Source: an uncultured Flavobacteriales bacterium
GTDB taxonomy: Bacteria > Bacteroidota > Bacteroidia > Flavobacteriales_D > Sanyastnellaceae
Direction: 5' to 3'
Assembly: GCA_937996585.1 (NCBI GenBank)
Contig: CALKUW010000318.1
Span: forward strand, 1 to 23,565
DNA: 23,565 nt
Shown here piece after piece: positions 1 through 6,369 of this stretch. Positions within the stretch are counted from its first letter, which is position 1. Each line of letters starts with the position of its first letter. A program made the position numbers and the translations under genes. The notes beneath the pieces were generated by a model. The model worked only from the letters and a program-made list of their open reading frames with translations, made no database searches and was not told the DNA's origin.

Positions 1-68
1 AACTCGCTCGTTTCGGACTTCCAAGTGTCGAACAGACGCTTGACGGTCCCTTTCATCTCATAACTCAT
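1..68 (-). CDS. DUF3127 domain protein, N-terminal fragment (partial)
   Basis: A minus-strand reading frame starts at ATG 68 and runs off the left edge, so only 22 complete codons are visible. The peptide begins MSYEMKGTVKRLFDT, which resembles the start of Bacteroidota DUF3127 proteins (short, OB-fold-like, possibly nucleic-acid binding, function not established). The start lies 25 nt after the stop of the flavin reductase gene on the same strand. A weak -7-like box (GATATTCG on the minus strand) sits 4 nt before the ATG, so it may have its own promoter. The family call rests only on the N-terminal pattern; the rest of the gene is needed to confirm it. Confidence 0.55.
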   Translation of the reverse strand, partial: MSYEMKGTVKRLFDTWKSETSE

Positions 69-72
69 AAAG

Positions 73-80
73 CGAATATC
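73..80 (-). promoter_or_regulatory. Weak -7-like box for the DUF3127 gene
   Basis: The minus strand reads GATATTCG, a one-mismatch version of the Bacteroidota box TAnnTTCG, ending 4 nt before the ATG at 68. The match is weak, but the spacing equals that at purE and fabD. Confidence 0.3.
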
Positions 81-93
81 GCCCCTACGACCG

Positions 94-1011
94 TCAACCG
101 GGATTGTACGCGAGCAAGGTCTTCCACGCCCCGTCCACATCGCCCTGTTCAAGCCGCTGTCGCGCCTCGGCAAAGAGCGCAGCCTCAAGGGCTGCGGGGT
201 CGTCCTCGTGCTCCATGAAGAGGTCGGACAGTTCGATCAGCTTGTGCTCGTTGACCTCGGTCTCATCCGGAACCGACGCGGCCGAACCGAGCCGAGCGCA
301 TTCATTGGCGCTCAAGGCCCCGCTGTCCAGCACCTCGTGCGGAAGGGCATCCACCCCCACGCCGAGACCGGCACCGGTCGGCTTGGAGATCTCGAAGAGG
401 GCGTCGCCCGAGGCCCGGACGTAGAAGTTGCCACCACAGCGGCCCACCAGGTCGATCTTGTGGGGGTCCGCCTTGCCGTCTTCACCCAGGATGTCCGCCG
501 CAATGTGGACGCGCTTGACCTCGCACACAAGCATGTGCCCTGCCCCGGGACCGTCGCCCAGTTCCAAGATTTGCGTCACGGTGCATTCGAAGGACACCGG
601 GGCTTCGCCGACGCGGGCCGGCTTCACCGTTTCGCTGTCGATCGGGGTAAAGCCTGCTTTGGCGAACTCATCCACGTCCGCAGGGTAGTCGCTGCTGGAC
701 AGGGAGGCGCCCTCCACCATCGCGTGGTCCACGAGGTTCACCACGATTTCGCCGGTCGCACGGGCATTGGCGAGGGTGTCCTTGACCGTGCCGTCCCTGC
801 CGCGGAGCGTGGGCCCCACCACCATCACGGGCGGCGCGATGGAGAAGACGTTGAAGTAGCTGAAGGGCGCGAGGTTGCGGCGGCCTTCGGCATCGACCGT
901 ACTGGCGAGGGCGATGGGCCGAGGGGCCACCGTCCCGACCAGGAGGCCGTAACGGTCCTTGACGGGGAGGACCCCCGGGTCGAAGGACTGCGTCGGACGT
1001 ATGCGGCTCAT
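94..1011 (-). CDS. Flavin reductase family protein (FMN-binding)
   Basis: Encodes 305 residues. The N-terminal two thirds match the flavin reductase-like / flavoredoxin family: an RYGLLVGTVAPRPIAL segment near residue 20, then NLAPFSYFNVFSIAPP, the FMN-binding stretch. Members bind FMN and move electrons to a partner or reduce free flavin; the substrate cannot be read from sequence. The last 70 or so residues are acidic and probably helical (ELSDLFMEHEDDPAALEAAL) and lie outside the core fold. The frame is open upstream to 1233, but the start is placed at ATG 1011 because the conserved domain begins there and it makes a 4-nt ATGA overlap with the purE stop, implying translational coupling. 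No signal peptide, so cytosolic. Confidence 0.9.
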   Translation of the reverse strand: MSRIRPTQSFDPGVLPVKDRYGLLVGTVAPRPIALASTVDAEGRRNLAPFSYFNVFSIAPPVMVVGPTLRGRDGTVKDTLANARATGEIVVNLVDHAMVEGASLSSSDYPADVDEFAKAGFTPIDSETVKPARVGEAPVSFECTVTQILELGDGPGAGHMLVCEVKRVHIAADILGEDGKADPHKIDLVGRCGGNFYVRASGDALFEISKPTGAGLGVGVDALPHEVLDSGALSANECARLGSAASVPDETEVNEHKLIELSDLFMEHEDDPAALEAALFAEARQRLEQGDVDGAWKTLLAYNPG

Positions 1012-1514
1012 CGTCCGGCGATGGCGTTTCCGGCGTCCTCGACGTCTTCGACGGTGTCCATGACCTTGTCGCGCAAGCTGGCCGCGTAGGCGTCGAGCCG
1101 CTGGGCCAGGGTGCCATCGCCGGCCCCGAGGATACGCGCTGCCAGCAGGCCTGCATTGCGTCCGCCGTCGAGGGCCACGGTCGCCACCGGGATGCCGGCG
1201 GGCATTTGGAGGATGCTGAGGATGCTGTCCCAACCGTCGATGCTGTTGCTGCTCTTCACCGGCACACCCACGACGGGCAGGCTGGTCAGGCTGGCCACCA
1301 TGCCCGGCAGATGGGCCGCACCACCGGCTCCGGCGACGATCGCCCCGATGCCGCGGTCACGCGCCGAACGCGCGTATTCGACCATGCGGTCAGGCGTGCG
1401 GTGGGCGCTCACGACCGTCATTTCGTGGTCGACACCCAGTTCGGTGAGGATTTCGGCGGCTTGCCGCATGACGGGCAGGTCGCTCTTGCTGCCCATGATG
1501 ATGCCCACTTTCAT
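1008..1514 (-). CDS. purE: N5-carboxyaminoimidazole ribonucleotide mutase, PurE
   Basis: Encodes 168 residues, the usual length of class I PurE, which converts N5-CAIR to CAIR in de novo purine synthesis. Signatures seen: GSKSD (residues 8-12), SAHRTPD (36-42) with the catalytic-region histidine, the glycine-rich AGAGGAAHLPGM loop (61-72) and QMPAGIPV (103-110). The MKVGIIMGSKSD start fits the family and leaves no room for a different start. A TATCTTTG box sits 4 nt before the ATG, so purE probably has its own promoter although it follows the nucleoside transporter by 39 nt. Its stop overlaps the flavin reductase start. No purK is in this window; class I PurE normally works with PurK, so one is expected elsewhere. 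Confidence 0.97.
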   Translation of the reverse strand: MKVGIIMGSKSDLPVMRQAAEILTELGVDHEMTVVSAHRTPDRMVEYARSARDRGIGAIVAGAGGAAHLPGMVASLTSLPVVGVPVKSSNSIDGWDSILSILQMPAGIPVATVALDGGRNAGLLAARILGAGDGTLAQRLDAYAASLRDKVMDTVEDVEDAGNAIAGR

Positions 1515-1518
1515 GGTG

Positions 1519-1526
1519 CAAAGATA
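1519..1526 (-). promoter_or_regulatory. Bacteroidota -7 box for purE (TATCTTTG)
   Basis: The minus strand reads TATCTTTG, an exact match to TAnnTTTG, ending 4 nt before the purE ATG. In Bacteroidota the transcript starts a few nt after this box, which would place the RNA 5' end at or within a few bases of the start codon. No clear TTTG -33 element is visible upstream. Confidence 0.65.
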
Positions 1527-1553
1527 CGGGGAGCCGACCGGCTGAGCCGGGAA

Positions 1554-2828
1554 TCAGGCGAGGATGGAGACGACGCAGGCGGTCAGCATGCAAGCCACCG
1601 TTCCACCGAGCAGGGCGCGGAAGCCCAGCTTGGCCAATTCCGCCCGCCGCGAAGGGGCGAGGACACCGATGCCACCCACCTGAATGCCGATGGAGGCGAA
1701 GTTGGCGAACCCGCACAGGATGTACGTCGCGATCAGGACGCTGCGGTCATTCACGAAGTCGCCTGCCTCCTTCATGTTCATCAAGGTCACGTAGGCGTAG
1801 AATTCGTTGATCACCGTCTTCTCACCGAGCAGCTGGCCCACCAGTACCGCATCCTGCATGGGGACGCCCACCAACCAGGCGAGGGGTGCTCCCAGGTAGC
1901 CGAGAAGGAACTCCATACTCAGGCTGTCGAAGCGCGTGCCGGCCGCAATGGCGTCGTTCAGTCCCGTCCAGCTTCCGACCCAGGCGAGGATGTCATTCGA
2001 CATGTAGACGAGGGCGGTGAACACGAGGAGCATCACACCCACGTTGGCCGCGAGGACCAGGCCGTCCCTCGTGCCATTGGTGATGGCTTCGAGGAAGTTG
2101 GCCGCATCGGATTTCACCAGCTCGACCTTGCCGGCGCTTTGCATGTCCGTCTCCGGTACGAGCAGCTTGGCCGCAGCCACGGCCGCAGGAGCGGAGATGA
2201 GCGAGGCCGTCAGCAGGTGGGTGGCGAAATAGGCTTGGGCTGCCGGGTCATCCCCGCCGAGGAAGGCGACATAGGTGGCGAACACGGACCCGGCAATGGT
2301 CGCCATACCCCCGGTCATCACGAGCATCAGCTCGGACCGGGTCATCTTCTCGAGATAGGGGCGGATGAGCAGGGGGCTCTCCGTCTGGCCGAGGAACACA
2401 TTGCCGGCCACCGCCAGGCTTTCCGTACCCGACAGCTTGAGGGTGCGGCGCATGAGCCAGGCGAATCCGCGGATGAACAGGGGCAGCACGCCGGCGAAAT
2501 GCAACAGGGCACTGAAGGCACTGAAGAACACGATGGTGGGGAGCAGGCGGAAGGCGAAATTCTCGAGGCTCACGTCCACCTTGCCCTCCATGCCGAAACT
2601 GCCGAGCAGGAAATCGGTACCGCGGTCAGTGTAGCCGATGAGCACGACGAACAGCTCCGCCACGTAGGAGAAGGCGTCCTTTACACCGGGCACCTTCAGC
2701 ACGAGGATGGCCAGCAGGAACTGCAGGAGCAGGGCGCCTCCGATGGTGCGCCAGGCGATGGACTTGCGCTGCGTGGAAAACAGCCAAAGGATGCCGGCCA
2801 GGACGGCCATGCCGAGCAGTGCGCGCAT
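1554..2828 (-). CDS. Concentrative nucleoside transporter (CNT / NupC family)
   Basis: Encodes 424 residues, a normal CNT length, with many hydrophobic segments. It carries the family hallmarks: GNVFLGQTESP (142-152), whose Gln and Glu contact the nucleoside in known CNT structures, TGGMATIAG (172-180) in the core, and NEF (341-343) in the second repeat. CNT proteins import nucleosides across the inner membrane with a proton or sodium ion; the ion cannot be decided here. The start ATG shares one base with the stop of the preceding nuclease gene (TAATG), so translation is probably coupled. Nearby purE and the two deoxynucleoside kinases give a salvage route for imported nucleosides, although the kinases lie in other transcription units. 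Confidence 0.94.
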   Translation of the reverse strand: MRALLGMAVLAGILWLFSTQRKSIAWRTIGGALLLQFLLAILVLKVPGVKDAFSYVAELFVVLIGYTDRGTDFLLGSFGMEGKVDVSLENFAFRLLPTIVFFSAFSALLHFAGVLPLFIRGFAWLMRRTLKLSGTESLAVAGNVFLGQTESPLLIRPYLEKMTRSELMLVMTGGMATIAGSVFATYVAFLGGDDPAAQAYFATHLLTASLISAPAAVAAAKLLVPETDMQSAGKVELVKSDAANFLEAITNGTRDGLVLAANVGVMLLVFTALVYMSNDILAWVGSWTGLNDAIAAGTRFDSLSMEFLLGYLGAPLAWLVGVPMQDAVLVGQLLGEKTVINEFYAYVTLMNMKEAGDFVNDRSVLIATYILCGFANFASIGIQVGGIGVLAPSRRAELAKLGFRALLGGTVACMLTACVVSILA

Positions 2829-3436
2829 TATTCCGCTTTGCGTCTTTCGATTTCGTCCCGGAGCCGACCGGCCCGTTCGTAGTCCTCCTTTTCGATGGCG
2901 AGGTCGAGCTCCTTTTGAAGATCCTCCATGGAAAGCGAGCCGAAGTCTCCTCCCGGATCGACGTGCTCCTCCAGACCGAAGGGATCTTCGGGATCCTCCT
3001 CCGGCATGGGCTTGATTTCTTCTTCACCCTCCGGCGCTATGCCGGCCATCTGCAGGACTTTCTCCTCGCAGAAGATGCCGCAACCGAAACGCACTGCGAG
3101 CGCCACGGCGTCCGAGGTTCGCGCGTCGATGGTGCGCTCCTCACCGTCCCGGCTGCACACGAGACGGGCGAAGAAGATGCCCTCGACCAGGTCGTAGATG
3201 ACCACCTCGATCAGCTCGATGTCGTAGGCGAGCGAGAGGCTGTTGAACAGGTCGTGCGTCAGGGGTCGGCTGGGCGTCATGCCTTCCATCTTGATGGCGA
3301 TGGACTGCGCTTCGTGCATGCCGATGACGATGGGCAGTTTCCGACGGCCCTCCATTTCTTCGAGTACCAGATTGTAAGCACCTGTGGTGGCGCCGCTGGG
3401 CCTGATATCGAATATCGTGAGCTGGGATCTGTTCAT
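2828..3436 (-). CDS. Bifunctional nuclease family protein (DUF151) with C-terminal UVR motif
   Basis: Encodes 202 residues. Residues 1 to about 130 match the DUF151 / bifunctional nuclease family: LPIVIGMHEAQSIAIKMEG, the RPLTHDLF stretch and DARTSDAVALAVR are its conserved blocks. After an acidic linker (EEEIKPMPEEDPEDPFG), residues about 171-199 form a UVR motif (KELDLAIEKEDYERAGRLRD), the helical hairpin by which UvrB and UvrC bind each other. The DUF151-UVR fusion is common in Bacteroidota; members are annotated as DNase/RNase, but the cellular role is poorly defined. It lies 40 nt downstream of etfA and overlaps the transporter start by one base. No signal peptide. Confidence 0.9.
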   Translation of the reverse strand: MNRSQLTIFDIRPSGATTGAYNLVLEEMEGRRKLPIVIGMHEAQSIAIKMEGMTPSRPLTHDLFNSLSLAYDIELIEVVIYDLVEGIFFARLVCSRDGEERTIDARTSDAVALAVRFGCGIFCEEKVLQMAGIAPEGEEEIKPMPEEDPEDPFGLEEHVDPGGDFGSLSMEDLQKELDLAIEKEDYERAGRLRDEIERRKAE

Positions 3437-3476
3437 GTTCGCTTGCCGGCGGCTTTACCCAAGGTAGGCGATTCGG

Positions 3477-4400
3477 TCAGAGTGCCTTGAAGGCTTCGGT
3501 CAATTTCGGTACCACCTCGAAGGCGTCGCCCACGATGCCGTAGTCGGCCGCTTTGAAGAACGGGGCCTCGGGGTCCTTGTTGATTACGACAATCACCTTG
3601 GATCCGTTCACGCCGGCCAGGTGCTGGATGGCACCGGAGATGCCGATGGCGATGTACAGATTGGGGCGGATGGCGATGCCAGTCTGTCCCACGTGCTCGT
3701 GGTGCGGACGCCATCCGATGTCCGATACCGGACGGGAGCATGCCGTCGTGGCCCCGACGGCGTCCGCGAGGTCTTCGATGATCCCCCAGTTCTCTGGGCC
3801 CTTGAGGCCGCGGCCGGCTGAAACGACAAGCTCGGCCTCCGGGAGCGGCGCGCGTCCTCCGGTGCTTGGTGCTGCCGCTTCGAGCACTTGGACCTTCCGG
3901 TCTCCAAGATCGGCGTTGAACGCTTCCACGGCGGCAGTTCCACCGGTGGCCTCGGGCATCCCGATGGCGTTGGGGGTGGTGGTGATGACCAGGCGGTCCG
4001 TGGCGCCCTTCACCTGTGCGGTGGCTTTGCCGCTGAAGACATTGCGCGTGTAGCTGTCGCCGTTCGGGGCGGCGGTGACGCCGGCGATGAGACCGGCATT
4101 CAGGCGGACGGCGACGCGGCCCGCCACAGCCTTGCCGAGGTGGTCCTGGGCGCAGACGACGGCCTGCGCGCCTTCTTGATCAGCGGCTGCGGCCACGAGG
4201 CGGCCGAGCTGACCGTCATCGAGATCGGCCGGTCCCTGGAGGACGCGTCCGACGCCCACGGCGCCGAGGCCTCCGTCCCCATTGAGTTCGCCGGATACGA
4301 TGGCGACCGTCTCACCGATGGCGGCGGCGAATCCCGCCGCTTCGAGGCCCGCCTTGGTGGCTTGGCCTCCCTTCGTCTGGATGAATGCGATGCACTTCAT
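3477..4400 (-). CDS. etfA: Electron transfer flavoprotein subunit alpha
   Basis: Encodes 307 residues, typical for EtfA. The C-terminal FAD-binding domain is clear: GRG at 196-198, then CSRPVSDIGW, VGQTGIAIRP, LYIAIGISGAIQHLAG and VVINKDPEAPFF, in family order. The N-terminal domain (1 to about 185) is the looser alpha/beta part. With EtfB it carries electrons from acyl-CoA dehydrogenases and similar flavoenzymes to the quinone pool via ETF:quinone oxidoreductase. The gene follows etfB by 23 nt on the same strand. The start MKCIAFIQT is right for the family and no other ATG competes. Confidence 0.96.
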   Translation of the reverse strand: MKCIAFIQTKGGQATKAGLEAAGFAAAIGETVAIVSGELNGDGGLGAVGVGRVLQGPADLDDGQLGRLVAAAADQEGAQAVVCAQDHLGKAVAGRVAVRLNAGLIAGVTAAPNGDSYTRNVFSGKATAQVKGATDRLVITTTPNAIGMPEATGGTAAVEAFNADLGDRKVQVLEAAAPSTGGRAPLPEAELVVSAGRGLKGPENWGIIEDLADAVGATTACSRPVSDIGWRPHHEHVGQTGIAIRPNLYIAIGISGAIQHLAGVNGSKVIVVINKDPEAPFFKAADYGIVGDAFEVVPKLTEAFKAL

Positions 4401-4423
4401 GTCTTGCTGCTTTCGGAGTGGGT

Positions 4424-5164
4424 TCAGATGACTTTGGCTTCCTCGCGGAGAAGGCGAACGAGCTCGGCCGGATTGTCCGCATCGACCAGTTTGACCCCGG
4501 CCTTCTCCGGCGGAAGGGCGAAGCGCTCGATGCGCGTTCCTGCAGCAGCCCCGGAGGCCGGCACAACGTTGAGCGGCTTGGTGCGCGCCGCCATGATGCC
4601 GCGCATGTTGGGGATGCGCTGCTCGGCCATGCCCTTGGCGGCGGACAGGACAAAGGGCCCATTGACCCCCACCTTTTCGATGCCGTTGGCCGTCTCACGG
4701 GTCATGATGGCCTTGCCACCTTCGTATTCGAGCGAGGTGCACAATGCGATGCAGGGCACGTCGAGGTGCTCGGCGATCATGGCTGGCACGGCGCTGCCGT
4801 TGTGGTCGATGGTCTCCTTGCCGCACAGGATGGCGTCGAAGGACTGTCCCTTGGCGTAGGCTGCAATTTCCGCAGCGACCTGCATGGCGTCCTCTGGAGC
4901 GGCATCGATGCGAACGGCCTCGTGGGCGCCGATGGCGAGCGCCTTGCGCAGGATGGGGTCGCAGTCGGCACCGCCGACGGCGGCGATGACCACCTTGCCT
5001 CCTCCGGCTTCCACCAGCTCGAGGGCCCGCACCAGGGCGTACCATTCGTCATAGGGGTTGACGATGAACTGCACCCCTTCCTCATTGAAGCGGGTGTCGC
5101 CCTCGGTGAACGCGATGCGCGTCGTGGTGTCCGGGGCCTTGCTGATGCAGACGAGAAAATCCAT
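4424..5164 (-). CDS. etfB: Electron transfer flavoprotein subunit beta
   Basis: Encodes 246 residues. The start at ATG 5164 gives MDFLVCISKAPDTTTR, the normal EtfB N-terminus; the frame stays open far upstream to 6145, but that part is only the antisense of pdhB. Conserved segments seen: FIVNPYDEWYALVRALEL, the nucleotide-pocket region AILCGKETIDHNG, and the late ETANGIEKVGVNGPFVL. The beta subunit holds AMP and docks partner dehydrogenases. It is the first gene of a minus-strand run (etfB-etfA-nuclease-transporter), with a TAACTTCG box about 47 nt upstream, back to back with the pdhB promoter. Confidence 0.96.
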   Translation of the reverse strand: MDFLVCISKAPDTTTRIAFTEGDTRFNEEGVQFIVNPYDEWYALVRALELVEAGGGKVVIAAVGGADCDPILRKALAIGAHEAVRIDAAPEDAMQVAAEIAAYAKGQSFDAILCGKETIDHNGSAVPAMIAEHLDVPCIALCTSLEYEGGKAIMTRETANGIEKVGVNGPFVLSAAKGMAEQRIPNMRGIMAARTKPLNVVPASGAAAGTRIERFALPPEKAGVKLVDADNPAELVRLLREEAKVI

Positions 5165-5211
5165 GCCTTGAACGTTGAAGGTGGGGGGTGTCGAAACCCC
5201 GTTTGAGACCG

Positions 5212-5219
5212 CGAAGTTA
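5212..5219 (-). promoter_or_regulatory. -7 box for the etfBA operon (TAACTTCG)
   Basis: The minus strand reads TAACTTCG, a TAnnTTCG variant, ending 47 nt before the etfB ATG. A TTG lies 22 nt upstream of it, at -33-like spacing. The leader contains a short GGGGT / ACCCC stem (5185-5200). Confidence 0.5.
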
Positions 5220-5271
5220 ACCCCGGAAGCCCTGCCTAATCCAATGGGGGGACAACATGCTTTTAACGCCG

Positions 5272-5279
5272 TAACTTCG
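5272..5279 (+). promoter_or_regulatory. -7 box for pdhB (TAACTTCG)
   Basis: TAACTTCG followed by CGCCCC lies 29 nt before the pdhB ATG. It is the same octamer as the divergent etfB box 53 bases away. The string CTTCGCGCCCC recurs exactly at the hppA promoter. No good -33 TTTG is visible. Confidence 0.5.
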
Positions 5280-5308
5280 CGCCCCTTAAAGCAGCAAGAC
5301 CAGAAAGC

Positions 5309-6289
5309 ATGCGTACGATTCAATTCCGTGAAGCCGTCTGCGAGGCGATGAGCGAAGAGATGCGCCGGGACGACCGTGTGTTCCTCCTCGGGGAGGAAGT
5401 GGCCGAGTACAATGGGGCCTACAAAGCGTCCAAGGGCATGCTCGACGAGTTCGGCCCCGAGCGCGTGATCGACACCCCGATCAGCGAGCTGGGATTCTCC
5501 GCCATCGCGGTGGGTGCTGCCATGAACGGCCTGCGTCCCATCGTGGAGTTCATGACCTGGAACTTCGCCGTGCTCGCGAGCGACCAGATCATCAACCACG
5601 CGTCGAAGATGCTCCAGATGAGCGGTGGCCAGTACAGCTGCCCCATCGTGTTCCGCGGACCGAACGGGCAGGCCGGCCAGCTCGCTGCCACGCACAGCCA
5701 GAGCTACGAGAGCCTTTACGCCAGCATGCCAGGCCTGAAGGTGGTGACGCCGTTCACGCCCTATGAAGCCAAGGGTCTGCTTAAGTCCGCCATACGCGAC
5801 GAGGATCCGGTCCTCATCATGGAGTCGGAGAAGATGTACGGCGACAAAGGGGAGGTGCCCGACGGTGAATTTCTCGTGCCCATCGGCAAGGCCAACGTGC
5901 GCCGCGCCGGCACCGATTGCACCATCGTCAGTTTCGGAAAGATCCTCAAGACGGTGCATGCCGCCGCCGACGAGCTGGCCAAGGAGGGCATCGAGGCCGA
6001 GATCATTGACCTCGTCACCATTCGTCCGCTTGACCTCGATACCATTGTGGAGAGTGTCAAGAAGACCGGCCGCCTCGTCATCGTGGAGGAGAGCTTCCCC
6101 GTGGCGTCCATCGCCTCGGAGGTCAGCTACCGCATCCAGCGCCACGCCTTCGATTACCTCGACGCGCCCATCCGCCGACTCTGCCAGGCGGACACGCCGT
6201 TCGCCTTCTCCACCTCCCTCATCGAGGAGGCCTTGCCGCAGGTGGGCGACATCGTGCGCACCGTCAAGGAAGTCAGCTACGTAGCCTGA
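5309..6289 (+). CDS. pdhB: Pyruvate dehydrogenase E1 component, beta subunit
   Basis: Encodes 326 residues, standard for the E1-beta subunit of two-subunit 2-oxo acid dehydrogenases. Seen: MRTIQFREAVCEAMSEEM, LGEEVAEYNGAYKASKGM with the conserved Glu of the thiamine-diphosphate site, DTPISELGFSAIAVGAAMNG, and the pyrimidine-binding-domain block ATHSQSYESLYASMPGLKVV. The C-terminal transketolase domain holds IIDLVTIRPLDLDTI. It acts with E1-alpha and thiamine diphosphate to decarboxylate pyruvate and feed acetyl groups to E2. The sequence resembles pyruvate more than branched-chain enzymes, but that distinction is not absolute. No pdhA or E2 gene is in the window; these genes are often apart in Bacteroidota. 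It is transcribed divergently from etfBA. Confidence 0.94.
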   Translation: MRTIQFREAVCEAMSEEMRRDDRVFLLGEEVAEYNGAYKASKGMLDEFGPERVIDTPISELGFSAIAVGAAMNGLRPIVEFMTWNFAVLASDQIINHASKMLQMSGGQYSCPIVFRGPNGQAGQLAATHSQSYESLYASMPGLKVVTPFTPYEAKGLLKSAIRDEDPVLIMESEKMYGDKGEVPDGEFLVPIGKANVRRAGTDCTIVSFGKILKTVHAAADELAKEGIEAEIIDLVTIRPLDLDTIVESVKKTGRLVIVEESFPVASIASEVSYRIQRHAFDYLDAPIRRLCQADTPFAFSTSLIEEALPQVGDIVRTVKEVSYVA

Positions 6290-6311
6290 ATCACCGCATT
6301 TTTCCGCGCAT

Positions 6312-6319
6312 TATCTTCG
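6312..6319 (+). promoter_or_regulatory. -7 box for hppA (TATCTTCG)
   Basis: TATCTTCG followed by CGCCCC, 50 nt before the hppA ATG. It shares CTTCGCGCCCC with the pdhB promoter. Both genes encode housekeeping energy functions, so hppA is probably transcribed on its own as well as by read-through from pdhB. Confidence 0.5.
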
Positions 6320-6369
6320 CGCCCCGAAACACCTCAACCTGCTGAGCTGATCAGCATCAACACTGTTCC

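Noticed and set aside
1206..2882. A 558-codon plus-strand frame opposite purE and the transporter
   Set aside because: Composition is His/Glu/Gly-rich without any family motif, and the opposite strand carries two well-recognised genes.
5165..6145. An N-terminal extension of etfB to 6145
   Set aside because: The extension is the antisense of pdhB; the EtfB family starts at MDFLVCISKAP (ATG 5164), right after a promoter box.
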